64,000 bases of DNA from Erythrobacter sp. YJ-T3-07 (GCF_015999305.1 NZ_JAEAGP010000001.1:1178001-1242000); one strand, 5' to 3'. Counted from the stretch's first letter, positions 18,454-27,557 are shown. Notes: a model not told the origin generated them from the letters alone. Program-made: numbers and translations.

Positions 18454-19557
18454 TCAGCCCATTTCGAGGATCGGCTTGAACACCTTGCCGTCATGCAGAT
18501 CGGCGACCGCTTCGTTGATCTTGTCGAAGGGGTAGCGCTTCACCAGCTTGTCGAACGGGAACTGCCCTTTGAGGTAGAGATCGACCAGCGTCGGGATGAA
18601 CTGCTTCACCTTGGAATCGCCCTCTACGCAGCCGACGATCTTGCGGCCCGAGAGGATCTGTTCGTTGGCGTCGAAGGAGTATTCGGTGCCCGACGGCGGC
18701 GCGCCGACCACAACCAGCGTGCCCCGATTGGCCAGCGATTCCCACGCACCGCGCGCCGCCGTGGCATTGCCGCTGCATTCGATGGCGTAGTCCGCTCCGC
18801 CAGCGGCGATCTTGCGCACGGCCTCGGGCATGTCGGTATTCTTGGTGACATGCACCGTGTCGGTAGCCCCGAGTTCTTTGGCGAGTTTCAGGCGATCCTC
18901 GTTCGTATCGACCGCGATGATCGGCGAGCATCCGGCAACCTTCGCGCCCATGATCGCGGCCATGCCGACGCTGCCCACGCCCGAGACCAGCAGGCTCGAT
19001 CCTGCTGGCGGCTGCGCGGTGCGCATCACCGCGCCCGCGCCGGTCTGGATGCCGCAGCCCAGCGGGCCGAGCAGCGAGATGTCGACGTCGGCCTCGATCT
19101 TCACCACGTTGCGTTCGTGCGCGATCGAGTAGGTGGCGAAGCTCGACTGCTGGAAGAAGGCGGCGTTGGGCCCGTCCGCGAACACCGGCGCGTCGTCGCC
19201 CTGGCGCTTGTTCAGGAAGTTGAGCGGGTTGAAATCGGCGCAATAGGCAGGATCGCCTTCCTGGCACGGGCGGCAATGGCCGCACGATCCGTAGGAGAGG
19301 ACGACGTGGTCGCCCTTCGCGATATCGGTCACATGGCTGCCGGTCGCGACGACCTTGCCTGCGCCTTCATGGCCGAGGACGACGGGGTAGTTGGTCGGCA
19401 GGTCGCCTGCCTGAACCGCGAGGTCGGTATGGCACACGCCGGTCGCGACCAGTTCGATCAGCACCTCGTGCGGGCCGGGATCGGCGATCTCGCGCTCCTC
19501 GATGGCGAAGTCGGCTCCGGCTTCGGAAACGACGGCGATACGGGCGGTGGTGGTCAT
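18454..19557 (-). CDS. zinc-dependent NAD(P) alcohol dehydrogenase, aryl-alcohol type
   Basis: A 367-residue medium-chain dehydrogenase. The catalytic zinc region is GVCHTDLAVQ and GHEGAGKVV. The structural zinc loop has four cysteines in CGHCRPCQEGDPAYC. The coenzyme domain has SGVGSVGMAAIMGAK followed by an Asp (AVDTNEDRL), which favours NAD. Overall organisation resembles class III-like and aryl (benzyl) alcohol dehydrogenases rather than YqhD-type enzymes. Ribosome binding site GGAGAA lies upstream of ATG 19557. It is divergent from the spermidine-synthase-like gene; no pathway partner is visible nearby. Confidence 0.87.
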   Translation of the reverse strand: MTTTARIAVVSEAGADFAIEEREIADPGPHEVLIELVATGVCHTDLAVQAGDLPTNYPVVLGHEGAGKVVATGSHVTDIAKGDHVVLSYGSCGHCRPCQEGDPAYCADFNPLNFLNKRQGDDAPVFADGPNAAFFQQSSFATYSIAHERNVVKIEADVDISLLGPLGCGIQTGAGAVMRTAQPPAGSSLLVSGVGSVGMAAIMGAKVAGCSPIIAVDTNEDRLKLAKELGATDTVHVTKNTDMPEAVRKIAAGGADYAIECSGNATAARGAWESLANRGTLVVVGAPPSGTEYSFDANEQILSGRKIVGCVEGDSKVKQFIPTLVDLYLKGQFPFDKLVKRYPFDKINEAVADLHDGKVFKPILEMG

Positions 19558-19652
19558 CGGGATTCTCCTTCGGGGGTTGTCTCGATAACTTTTCCCGACG
19601 GGTCCGTGTTCCGGCCTATCGCCCGCGCGCAGTAGCGTTTATCGCAACGCCC

Positions 19653-20333
19653 ATGCTGCCACGCGAAACAATAGCCACTGCCCAGATCCCCGACGGGAAG
19701 GAACTGACCCTCGTCAGCCACGGGCGCGACTTCATCATCATGCTCGGCCGGGACGAGCTGATGGGCACCCGGATGCAGTTTTCCGAAGAACAGCTCGCGG
19801 TTCTGACGCTGGCCGAGCTGGAGGCGAGCAAGCCGCGCATCCTGATCGGCGGCTTTGGCATGGGCTTCACCTATCGCGCTGCGCTCGCGCACCTGCCCGC
19901 AGGCGGCAGCGTGACCGTGGCCGAACTGGTGCCCGAAATCCTCGAGTGGGCACGCGGTCCGCTCGCGCACCTGAGCGCCGAAAGCCTCGACGATCCGCGC
20001 GGAGAGGTGATCCTGTGCAATGTCGAAGCGCTGATCGACGATGCCAATGACGGCACGAGCCCCAAGTACGACGCGATCCTGCTCGACGTGGACAATGGCC
20101 CCGACGGGATCGTGGTCGACAGCAATTTCCGCCTCTACACCCGCACCGGCATCGCCAAGGCGAAGGATGCGCTCAATCCCGGCGGGATCATGGCGGTGTG
20201 GTCCGCCGCGCCCGACCACAAGTTCACCACGCGGCTGAAGGATGGCGGGTTCGAGGTCGAGGTGCGCGAAGTGCGCGCGCGGCCCAACAACAAGGGGCCG
20301 CGCCACACGATCTGGTTTGCGCGCAAGAGCTGA
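19653..20333 (+). CDS. spermidine synthase-like protein
   Basis: A 226-residue Rossmann-fold protein of the spermidine synthase/methyltransferase clan. RILIGGFGMGFTYRAAL (near residue 57) matches the glycine-rich nucleotide loop, VTVAELVPEILEWARG supplies the acidic ribose-binding residue, and YDAILLDVDNGPDGIV near 130 matches the family's D-x-D region. It lacks the full N-terminal beta domain of true spermidine synthases, so polyamine synthesis is uncertain. It is divergent from the alcohol dehydrogenase and convergent with DUF1993. Confidence 0.8.
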   Translation: MLPRETIATAQIPDGKELTLVSHGRDFIIMLGRDELMGTRMQFSEEQLAVLTLAELEASKPRILIGGFGMGFTYRAALAHLPAGGSVTVAELVPEILEWARGPLAHLSAESLDDPRGEVILCNVEALIDDANDGTSPKYDAILLDVDNGPDGIVVDSNFRLYTRTGIAKAKDALNPGGIMAVWSAAPDHKFTTRLKDGGFEVEVREVRARPNNKGPRHTIWFARKS

Positions 20334-20342
20334 GGCGAAGCG

Positions 20343-20873
20343 TCAGCCCGCCGGTTTCAGGCGCAGCGCGCCGAGATAGTCGCGCTTGCCGAGCTCCACG
20401 CCTGCCATCCGGAGGATGTCGTAGGCGGTGGCCGAATGGAAATAGACGTTCGGGTTGGAGAAGCTGAGCAGGAAATCCTGCACCGTGAAGTCCAGTCGGA
20501 ACTTGTCGCCGATGGTGAACACCATGTCGTTCCCGGCGATGTCCTCAAGCGCATCCTCGCTCGTCTGTTCGCAGGTTTGGCGCGCCGTCGCGATCATCTC
20601 GCGCAGGCTGGCGAAGTCTTCGGGATACGGGTTCATGTCGGGCGAGAAATGCCCCTCACGGATCGCGACGAGCGCGAGGTGTGAGTGCGTCCAGCAGCTT
20701 TTGAACTGGTAGGCCAGCGGCAGCATGTCGTCGATCAGGCGCGTCTCCAGCAGATCCTTTTCACTTGCCTTGCCGTCCGCGACATAGCCTTCGGCCTTGT
20801 CGAGCAGGCCGTCGACCGCGCCGAGCACCTGCAGCCAGTTGGGAATGATCGCCTGATGAAGCGATAGGGCCAT
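20343..20873 (-). CDS. DUF1993 domain-containing protein
   Basis: A 176-residue protein matching DUF1993 along its length, with LHQAIIPNWLQVLGAVDGLLDKAE, LIDDMLPLAYQFKSCWTHSHLA and NVYFHSATAYDILRMAGVELGKRDYLG. The helical pattern resembles DinB-like four-helix bundles. No catalytic role is established. A good AGGAGG site precedes ATG 20873. It lies downstream of gcrA but is separated by a hairpin. Confidence 0.85.
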   Translation of the reverse strand: MALSLHQAIIPNWLQVLGAVDGLLDKAEGYVADGKASEKDLLETRLIDDMLPLAYQFKSCWTHSHLALVAIREGHFSPDMNPYPEDFASLREMIATARQTCEQTSEDALEDIAGNDMVFTIGDKFRLDFTVQDFLLSFSNPNVYFHSATAYDILRMAGVELGKRDYLGALRLKPAG

Positions 20874-20899
20874 GTGTGTTTCCTCCTGTTCAACGCGAA

Positions 20900-20934
20900 A
20901 CAGCCCGGCTTTCGCTGGTCGAAAGCCGGGCTGT
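20900..20934 (-). terminator. hairpin between gcrA and the DUF1993 gene
   Basis: ACAGCCCGGCTTTCG (20900-20914) is perfectly complementary to CGAAAGCCGGGCTGT (20920-20934) with a five-base loop. Read on the minus strand it follows gcrA and is followed by only a short T run. It probably ends or attenuates gcrA transcription. Confidence 0.75.
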
Positions 20935-20963
20935 CTAAATCTGATACTAGTGCGCGGCCTTCA

Positions 20964-21680
20964 TTAGCGAACGCGCGGGCCGCCATAGGGCAGCGGCGGC
21001 GGGGGGCGGCGGCTGCCGCGCGGCAGCTGCGCCTGATAGGCGCGGCCGCAATGCTCGACGCAATAGGGGAAGCCGGGGTTCACCGCTTCGCCGCAGAAGT
21101 GGAAATCGGGCTCGCCCGGGTGGCCCATCGGCCAGCGGCACACCTTGTCGCTCAGATCGAGCAGGCTGGTCTTGTCCGCGATCGAGGGATCGGGCTTGGC
21201 CGGAACCAGCCGGCGCGGCGGTGCGGGCGGGATCGGCGGCTGCTGATCGCCGGGGCCCTGACGCAGGAAGCCGCCCGGGCCGACCGAAACGACTCGCGGC
21301 ATGTTGGAGCGCGGCGTGGCCTGCTCTGGCGAAGCAGCGGGTGCCGCAGGGCCTTGCGCCGGTGCGGGGGCAGGAGCCGGGGCTGGCGAGGGGGCCTTCG
21401 CCACCGCGGGGGCGGGCTTGGGCGCGGCAGGCTTGGGCGCAGCAGCAGGTGCGGGCGCGGGAGCCGCCTTCTTCTTGGGCGCAGGCTTGGCCTTGCTGGC
21501 AGGTGCCTTCTTTTCCGCGGACTTGACCGGGGACGGGCGCGATTTCAGCCCCAGGCGGTGCGCCTTGCCGATCACGGCATTGCGCGACACCTCGCCCAGT
21601 TCCTTGGCGATCTCGGTCGCGGTAGAGCCGCCTTCCCACATGCGCTTGAGGGTCGCGGTGCGCTCTTCAGTCCAACTCAT
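20964..21680 (-). CDS. gcrA: GcrA family cell cycle regulator
   Basis: A 238-residue GcrA. Residues 1-45 are the diagnostic DNA-binding domain (MSWTEERTATLKRMWEGGST, with ATEIAKELG and RNAVIGKAHRLGL). A long Ala/Pro/Lys-rich linker (about 50-130) is followed by a C-terminal domain with CRWPMGHPGEPDFHFCGE and YCVEHCGRAYQ, the sigma70-interacting region. In Caulobacter GcrA activates promoters methylated by CcrM at GANTC. Start chosen at 21680 because the family begins exactly at MSWT; the open extension to 21773 is not conserved. Confidence 0.95.
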   Translation of the reverse strand: MSWTEERTATLKRMWEGGSTATEIAKELGEVSRNAVIGKAHRLGLKSRPSPVKSAEKKAPASKAKPAPKKKAAPAPAPAAAPKPAAPKPAPAVAKAPSPAPAPAPAPAQGPAAPAASPEQATPRSNMPRVVSVGPGGFLRQGPGDQQPPIPPAPPRRLVPAKPDPSIADKTSLLDLSDKVCRWPMGHPGEPDFHFCGEAVNPGFPYCVEHCGRAYQAQLPRGSRRPPPPLPYGGPRVR

Positions 21681-21771
21681 CGAAAATCCATCTGCTTTGT
21701 GCCCAGACAGGCAACTTAGGTATCCGGGCCGTGGGTTGCCACCCGTTTCGCCAGCGCTTAGGCCGCGCAGC

Positions 21772-22653
21772 ATGAGCGATCAAGCACCGCCCGCACAACA
21801 GAGCCTCGCCGCAGCCCGCGCGGCGCCCGACAATCTGCCCGGATGGGGCGAGCCGAAGATCCACGGGATCAACACCATCGGCCTGTGGAGCCTGTACCTC
21901 AAGGAGGTACGGCGCTTCTTCAAGGTTCAGACGCAGACCGTGTGGGCACCGGCCTTCACCACGCTGCTGTTCCTGGTGATCTTCTCGGTCGCGCTGGGGC
22001 GGGGCGGCCGCGAGATCCTGGGCGTGCCGTTCGAGAGCTTCCTCGCGCCGGGCCTGATCGTGATGGCGATGATGCAGAACAGCTTCGCTAATTCGAGCTT
22101 CAGCTTCCTGTCGGGCAAGATCCAGGGGACCATCATCGACCTGCTGATGCCGCCGCTGAGCCACGGCGAGCTGCTGGCAGGCATCGTAGGTGCGGCGGTG
22201 ACCCGCGCGGTGCTGGTCGGCTGCGCGGTGGCGCTGGCAGTGTTCATATATCCCGGCGCGAAGCTGATGCTGTCGCACGCTTGGGCGATCGTCTGGTTCG
22301 GGCTGATGGGCGCGTTAATGCTCGGCTTCTTCGGGCTGATGGCGTCGATCTGGGCGGAGAAGTTCGATCACAACGCGGCGGTGACCAATTTCGTGGTCGC
22401 CCCGCTCAGCCTGCTGTCGGGCACGTTTTACACGCTCGATCGGCTGCATGAGCCGTTCTACACGATCAGCCACTTCAACCCGTTCTTCTACGTGATCTCG
22501 GGCTTCCGCTATGGCTTCATCGGGCAGAGCGACATTGGCGGCGGTACGGGCGGCGATGTGCTGATGGCGGCGGGTGGTCTGCTCGCGCTCAACGCGGTGC
22601 TCGCGCTCGCGACCTTCGCGCTGCTCAAGTCCGGGTGGAAGATCCGGCAGTAG
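21772..22653 (+). CDS. ABC-2 type transporter permease
   Basis: A 293-residue inner-membrane permease with six hydrophobic segments after a cytoplasmic N-terminus of about 45 residues. The ABC-2 signature lies in PLSLLSGTFYTLDRLHEPFYTISHFNPFFYVISGFRYGF near residues 215-255, as in NodJ/YadH-like exporters. No ATPase gene is beside it in this window, so its partner is encoded elsewhere. Start chosen at 21772 (MSDQAPP); the longer frame runs antisense through gcrA. It is divergent from gcrA. Confidence 0.87.
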   Translation: MSDQAPPAQQSLAAARAAPDNLPGWGEPKIHGINTIGLWSLYLKEVRRFFKVQTQTVWAPAFTTLLFLVIFSVALGRGGREILGVPFESFLAPGLIVMAMMQNSFANSSFSFLSGKIQGTIIDLLMPPLSHGELLAGIVGAAVTRAVLVGCAVALAVFIYPGAKLMLSHAWAIVWFGLMGALMLGFFGLMASIWAEKFDHNAAVTNFVVAPLSLLSGTFYTLDRLHEPFYTISHFNPFFYVISGFRYGFIGQSDIGGGTGGDVLMAAGGLLALNAVLALATFALLKSGWKIRQ

Positions 22654-22671
22654 CCGGTTGCATGATGGCGG

Positions 22672-22701
22672 GCCGGAGGGCTGACACTCCGGCGCTCCGG
22701 C
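22672..22701. terminator. possible bidirectional terminator between the ABC permease and hspQ
   Basis: GCCGGAG (22672-22678) pairs with CTCCGGC (22687-22693), with a second CTCCGGC-like copy just after. It lies between two convergent stops and has no clear T-tract. Confidence 0.4.
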
Positions 22702-22702
22702 C

Positions 22703-23083
22703 TCAGTGGGTCATGCCCCGGCGCATCTGGTATCGGCCGTCGGCGAATTCATCGAACATCTCGTCGATATTGGGATGGTCGACCGGGCCGCCCGTTCCAT
22801 CACCGACAAGGTTCTGCTGGCTGACATAGGCCACGTAATACGCATCGTCGCTCTCGGCGAAGAGGTGGTAGTACGGCTGATCGCGCTCGGGGCGAATCTG
22901 TTCGGGAATCGCCTCGTACCATTCCTCGCTGTTGGCGAAGGTGGGATCGATGTCGAACACCACGCCCCGGAAATCGAACATCTTGTGGCGCACGACATCG
23001 CCGACGCCAAAGCGCGCCTGGCGCTTGAACGGCACTTCGATCTGACGACCGGCCTGGTGGGAAAAGAACTGCGAAAGCGGCAT
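22703..23083 (-). CDS. hspQ: heat shock protein HspQ
   Basis: A 126-residue protein whose core (ARFGVGDVVRHKMFDFRGVVFDIDPTFANSEEWYEAIPEQIRPERDQPYYHLFAESDDAYYVAYVSQQNL) matches HspQ/YccV, a hemimethylated-DNA-binding fold known in E. coli as a Lon specificity factor. The N-terminal 20 residues are an extension relative to E. coli HspQ. Start ATG 23083 is chosen; the frame continues to 23170 but the added residues are Arg/Cys/Pro-rich and unlikely. It lies just upstream of, and divergent from, the tRNA-Ser gene. Confidence 0.87.
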   Translation of the reverse strand: MPLSQFFSHQAGRQIEVPFKRQARFGVGDVVRHKMFDFRGVVFDIDPTFANSEEWYEAIPEQIRPERDQPYYHLFAESDDAYYVAYVSQQNLVGDGTGGPVDHPNIDEMFDEFADGRYQMRRGMTH

Positions 23084-23264
23084 TCGTGACAAGATAGATG
23101 TCCGGGGGGCGCGGCACAATGGGCAGCGGTGCGTCGGGCGAGAATCGGGGTTCATACAGGTGCGCAGCAAGAGGGGCTTGGCAGCGCCCGCGCATTAGGC
23201 TAGCTGCGCCCTCCCGGCCCTCCGGCACGCGCATTGCCTGCGCTGCCGTGCACCCCTTTTTTGC

Positions 23265-23355
<91 letters not shown>

Positions 23356-23513
23356 CGGGCTTTTCGAGGCCCTCCAATCACCTCCAGATTTGTGCGGAAA
23401 GCTTCACAATCCCGCTGTTTGCGGCTCCTGTGCGGTCCAGCCCATTTCGCCCTTAGTCAGACGCATGTCAGGGTAGGGTGGGGGTAACGAATGGATCAAA
23501 CCGGGGGTATCGG

Positions 23514-23666
23514 ATGCTGATGGACGAGGCGGCGTGCGCCGCTGCTTCGAGAGGCAAAGCATACAAACTTACCGACAGCCGCGGATTACATCTTCACGTG
23601 TCTGCCGGCGGCCACAAAAGATGGCGCCAGGAGATCATCGACAGCCCACGCCGCAAGCCGCGCTAG
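23514..23666 (+). pseudogene. tyrosine integrase remnant (DUF4102 N-terminal fragment)
   Basis: A 50-residue fragment whose first 40 residues (DEAACAAASRGKAYKLTDSR, then GLHLHVSAGGHKRWRQ) match the N-terminal DUF4102 arm-binding domain of P4/CP4-57-type integrases. After the conserved Trp the homology stops and the frame ends within ten codons; catalytic Arg-His-Arg-Tyr parts are absent. Its place about 160 bases after the tRNA-Ser end is where an island integrase should be. The GATGCTGATGG start region has no clear ribosome binding site. It is judged inactive. Confidence 0.72.
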
Positions 23667-23905
23667 CGCCTTGCGCGCTTTGCTGCCGGCTCCTCGATCC
23701 AGACGAGCACTTCATCTGTGCGCCAGCGCGAGCTCCAGCCAAGCTTGATACGCTCCGGAAACGCGCCTTTCTTCTCGTCCCCATAGATCGACGATACGCT
23801 CCGCCCAATCAGCTCGCTGACCTCTTCTACGGTCAACAGCAGCGGGCCAACGCCGGGCGGATCGGTACGGCAGCTTCGCGCCCTAACTTCGGACGTAGGC
23901 AGCAA
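23663..23905 (-). CDS. AlpA-like phage/island transcriptional regulator
   Basis: An ORF of up to 80 residues. Its core VEEVSELIGRSVSSIYGDEKKGAFPERIKLG, followed by RWRTDEVLVWIEEPAAKR, matches the AlpA/excisionase-type winged helix family, which regulates integrase or excision in P4-like elements. The only upstream in-frame start is TTG at 23905, and the N-terminal 20 residues are not family-like. It may begin further in or be a fragment. It overlaps the integrase remnant's end by four bases on the opposite strand. Whether it is still functional is unknown. Confidence 0.65.
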   Translation of the reverse strand: MLPTSEVRARSCRTDPPGVGPLLLTVEEVSELIGRSVSSIYGDEKKGAFPERIKLGWSSRWRTDEVLVWIEEPAAKRARR

Positions 23906-24201
23906 TCTCCTCAGTCCCTGAAACCGGACATTCTTGTCTCAGGTCATCGGAAGCCACATTGGAGGTGGTCGGAATCTCACTTGATGCCTGCTGTAGATCG
24001 AGTTCGAGCGGACCGATCCGATATCCAATGTTCTCGGTAGTAAATTCGGACGGTTCGCCGTTCATCCTTGCGCAAATTGTAGAGAAATCGACTCCTCTTC
24101 GCCTTCATGAGCAGTCATCAGTGCCAAAGTGTTCTGACGACGGACAAGTTCTCACACGGCATCATCAAAACATACATACGGTCGCCGTCGGAAATTGAAT
24201 T
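23906..24201. other. gene-poor, lower-GC stretch inside the island
   Basis: No convincing gene. A minus-strand frame at 23883-24065 could encode 60 residues (MNGEPSEFTTENIGYR start) but matches nothing I recognise. The base composition is clearly less GC-rich than the flanks. A small palindrome GAAATTgAATTTC lies near 24190, next to the carboxylesterase stop. It is probably decayed island DNA. Confidence 0.45.
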
Positions 24202-25974
24202 TCAACGACAGGGATCAAGACCTGCTATCGAATCGGCAAGCTCGGCGAAGCGCGGCTCCGCTGGCCCGAAGATCTTTCCGAGACTGGCAGCGACCTTGCA
24301 TCTCCGCCCATCCGCATCCAATCGCGGATCGGTTCGCACCGCCTCGACGATCTGGTCGACCGTGGTCGCGTCCGCACCCATCCGCGTGCCTTCATCGTCC
24401 GGCGTATCGAAGATCATCGTGCGCTGCGCGGTTTCCGGTGTGAGCGCAGGCCACGCAGCAGGCGTGTCACCGGGGGCCCCGGTACGGGCGAAATTGCCCC
24501 AGTAGTGCATCATGTCCCGCGAAAGCACAGCCCGGTCGTCGCGGGTATCGGACTGGAACATCATGCCACCCAGCGAGCCGAGGAAATTGTCGAACATCCC
24601 GAAAACGAAGGGAATCTCTACCATGTGCGATGATCCCAGCAGGTAGGACACGTCGGAAAACCAGTAACTGCCTTGCCCATCCCAGTCGAACCGGTACGAA
24701 TGGACGCCAGTCGCGCCGGCCTGCACGAGATCGCGCGCGGGCCCGTTGATCGTGGTCGCGCGCCATGCGCCCGACAGATATTCGGACGCTGCATCGTACA
24801 GGTCCCTGTCGCGCGGCGTGATGATGAAGCCGAAGCGCTTTTTGGTGTATTCCGGATCAAAGGCGAGCAGGTATTTCGCCTCTTCCTTGTTCGATCCCAT
24901 GATGATGGGAATATCCCTCGCAACCAGCGACCGCGCGAGGCTCGCGCGAATGCCGTCGGCGGGGATGGTCACGCCATCGTCGACCATGGTCGGGCTCCCC
25001 TCACGCTCGCCATCCGAAAGGTAGGCCTGCCAGATCTTTTCGGCGGATACCGAACGCAGCTGGCGAGCCGTCGGCTCGCGCGATCCGGTGATCGCCTGCG
25101 CCGCTTCGGGATACGGATTCTGGACCCCCTCGTGGCCTTCCATTGCCCATTGCATGGGCGTGCTCTGCGGGATGCCGCTCTGCGTGATGGCCTTGTCGAA
25201 CAGACCTTCCGAAAGCGGTGACACGATCAGCGCGTAGACATTCTGACCGCCGGCGCTTTCGCCGAAGATCGTGACATTGTCGGAATCGCCGCCGAAGACG
25301 CCCGCATTCGATTTGGTCCAGCGCAGCGCCTCGATCAGGTCGAGAACCGCGAAGTTTGCCGCACCGGCAGCGGCGCCGTCTGCCTCGTCGCGGAGCGCAG
25401 GGTGCTGGAAGTAGCCGAGCGGCCCTACGCGATATTGCGCGACGACCACCACGACATTCTCGCGCCGGGCAAGTTCGGAAGGGTCATATTGCTTCGCCCT
25501 GCCCCACATGTTGCTGCCACCGTGGATCCAGAACATGACCGGGAGCGCGCTGTTCGGTGTCGCATCGGCGGGGGCGTAAATGGACAGGTAGAGACAATCC
25601 TCGCTGCCGAGGATCTGGCCCTTGTCGATGCCTTCCAGCTCGTCGAGGGCGGTCGTGACCTGTGTGCACCATTCGGGATGTTCGTTGGACGCGAGAGGTT
25701 CGCTCCATGCGTGAACCGGACGGGTGGGCCGCCAACGCAGATCGCCGACCGGCGGCTGCGCATAGGGTATCCCCAGCCACGTCTTCACGCCCCGGTCAGA
25801 GACGTACCCGACAACCGGTCCGGTTGCGGTCTCCACCCGGGTCGAGACATCGAGGGGTGGTGGGCCCGCCTTGTCGGTCGAACTGCAACCTGCCGCCATC
25901 GTGGCCAGCAAGCCAACAAACATGGCCCGGATGCGGTGCCCGTTGGGCCGGGACTTTGATCTGGTGTCATTCAT
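24202..25974 (-). CDS. type B carboxylesterase, predicted lipoprotein
   Basis: A 590-residue alpha/beta hydrolase of the carboxylesterase/lipase (cholinesterase-like) family. The N-terminus has a basic region, a hydrophobic stretch and lipobox AAGC, predicting an envelope lipoprotein. Conserved motifs: GPVVGYVSDRGVKTWLGIPYAQPPVGDLRW, EDCLYLSIYAP, oxyanion MFWIHGGSN, nucleophile in FGESAGGQ near residue 240, charge-relay acid in GSNKEEAKY and histidine in SSHMVEIPFVFG. It hydrolyses esters; the substrate is unknown. It lies 23 bases after the M28-like gene on the same strand, so the two are probably co-transcribed. Confidence 0.88.
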   Translation of the reverse strand: MNDTRSKSRPNGHRIRAMFVGLLATMAAGCSSTDKAGPPPLDVSTRVETATGPVVGYVSDRGVKTWLGIPYAQPPVGDLRWRPTRPVHAWSEPLASNEHPEWCTQVTTALDELEGIDKGQILGSEDCLYLSIYAPADATPNSALPVMFWIHGGSNMWGRAKQYDPSELARRENVVVVVAQYRVGPLGYFQHPALRDEADGAAAGAANFAVLDLIEALRWTKSNAGVFGGDSDNVTIFGESAGGQNVYALIVSPLSEGLFDKAITQSGIPQSTPMQWAMEGHEGVQNPYPEAAQAITGSREPTARQLRSVSAEKIWQAYLSDGEREGSPTMVDDGVTIPADGIRASLARSLVARDIPIIMGSNKEEAKYLLAFDPEYTKKRFGFIITPRDRDLYDAASEYLSGAWRATTINGPARDLVQAGATGVHSYRFDWDGQGSYWFSDVSYLLGSSHMVEIPFVFGMFDNFLGSLGGMMFQSDTRDDRAVLSRDMMHYWGNFARTGAPGDTPAAWPALTPETAQRTMIFDTPDDEGTRMGADATTVDQIVEAVRTDPRLDADGRRCKVAASLGKIFGPAEPRFAELADSIAGLDPCR

Positions 25975-25997
25975 TTGGTGCGCTCCGTAGGATGAGA

Positions 25998-27557
25998 TTA
26001 CGCATCGGCAGCAGATGCCGGTCTGGAAGAAGCCATGCCTGCCGGCAGGCCTTTCACCGGGTCGGCTCCCAGAGTGCTGTCGCCCGCCCGCAGGTCTTGC
26101 GCCGGGATGCGATCGACCCGTTTGATGATTTCCGCGATCATGCGCGTCTGCCTCGCAGCCAGCTCCGCATCGAGCTTGTCGATATGGCCGTTCTCCGCGA
26201 TGCCCAGCAGATAATTGGGGCCGCAGATCGAACCCATGTGTGGAATACCGCTGGCATGAAAGGCGGCGCCCGTCGTGATGCCGGGAGCCACTTCGATCCC
26301 ATGTTGCGCAAGGCCGTATTTCTGCAGTCCCTCGCGGACGACCTGCGTCAGGACACCATCGGTCGTCGCGAAATTCATGTATTCGTTGCGCCCCGTGGGC
26401 GCGTAACCGACATCGGGAACATCTTCCCATTCTGGCGCCCCGAGGTGTTCGATCGTGAATGCGGCGACCGCCCGTTTCACAAGTTCGGGGTGCGCGCGCA
26501 TCCATCCCTCGCACTGCGGCAGTTCGCCCGTCATGTGCCCCGGCCATGCCGCAAAAACGACCGTACGCGTCAGCCGCTCGGCCCACGGCAAGCTCGCGAA
26601 GTGACGGGCAAGCTGCAGCATGGCGACGCAGCCGTTTTCTTCGATGAAGTTCTGCCCATCGGTGTGGGTGTTGATGATGATGACCTCATCGCTCTGACCT
26701 GGAAGCACGGCGGTGATCTGAGGGCAGTAACCGTCGACCCACTCGGCATCGAGCGTCAGCCTGGCGCGCTGACCCTGCCGAGCCTGCTCGCGCAGGCGCT
26801 CACCCGTATCCGCGCCGACAAACAAGGCGGGCAAGGGCGGTTTGTAGGACTGGCTATGGGGCGAGAAGTTGTTCCGGATCATGTCAGACGAGACATCCAT
26901 GATGATGATGACGCCTGCCGCCCCGGCCTCTCGCAGCCGGTCGACCTTGAAGCCGGGGGTCAACCACAGTCGCTTGTACGGCCGGTCGAGATAGGCGTCC
27001 GCATCCTCGCCCGATTCCTGGAGGTAGCGCAGGTTTACAAGCTTGCGGATCGTCATCTGCGGAAGCCGACCATCCATCACGACGATCGCCCCCGCCGGAA
27101 TCGCCGCGAGGTCGGCCTCCATCGTCGGGGAATCGAAGTGCCCCGCGTAATAGAGCTGACCTTCGACACCGTCCGGCCCTGTGGGGGCCGAGCGCACATA
27201 ATAGGCAATATCGGGCACGGCCTGCATTGCGTCGCCGACCCCCACCTTGAGGCCAAAGTCCGCCGGCTTCCAGAAAGTGTATGGGTATTCCTCGCTCTGG
27301 AGCAGGTTCAGTCCGGCTTTCGCGAAATCGCTCGCCATCGACGCCACATACCGTTTGTGATTTGCATTGCCCGGCAAACGCGGACCGAAATCGACCATCG
27401 CCTGATAGTCGCGCCGGATCGCCGCAGCATCGGGCAAGGGAACTGTGGCGGCCCGCGCCGGAACGATCCGGCCGATCCCCGAACATGCCCCAAGCGAGAC
27501 CGATCCCGCGCCCGCACACGATGCGAGCATTGACCGGCGGCTGAACGTGGTTGCCAT
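25998..27557 (-). CDS. Tat-exported M28-like peptidase with altered metal ligands
   Basis: A 519-residue exported protein. A twin-arginine signal (FSRRSML, Arg7-Arg8, then a hydrophobic stretch and cleavage near ARAA) indicates folded export. The middle (about residues 110-260) looks like a PA-type insert. The C-terminal core follows the M28 layout: IINTHTDGQNFIEENG (first His/Asp and bridging Glu), AWPGHMTGEL where canonical enzymes have EE, FTIEHLG and AFHASGIPHMG. The replaced ligands make activity uncertain. Start chosen at 27557 with AAGGGGA upstream; ATG 27575 is in frame. It diverges from the TonB receptor across a palindromic operator. Confidence 0.78.
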   Translation of the reverse strand: MATTFSRRSMLASCAGAGSVSLGACSGIGRIVPARAATVPLPDAAAIRRDYQAMVDFGPRLPGNANHKRYVASMASDFAKAGLNLLQSEEYPYTFWKPADFGLKVGVGDAMQAVPDIAYYVRSAPTGPDGVEGQLYYAGHFDSPTMEADLAAIPAGAIVVMDGRLPQMTIRKLVNLRYLQESGEDADAYLDRPYKRLWLTPGFKVDRLREAGAAGVIIIMDVSSDMIRNNFSPHSQSYKPPLPALFVGADTGERLREQARQGQRARLTLDAEWVDGYCPQITAVLPGQSDEVIIINTHTDGQNFIEENGCVAMLQLARHFASLPWAERLTRTVVFAAWPGHMTGELPQCEGWMRAHPELVKRAVAAFTIEHLGAPEWEDVPDVGYAPTGRNEYMNFATTDGVLTQVVREGLQKYGLAQHGIEVAPGITTGAAFHASGIPHMGSICGPNYLLGIAENGHIDKLDAELAARQTRMIAEIIKRVDRIPAQDLRAGDSTLGADPVKGLPAGMASSRPASAADA

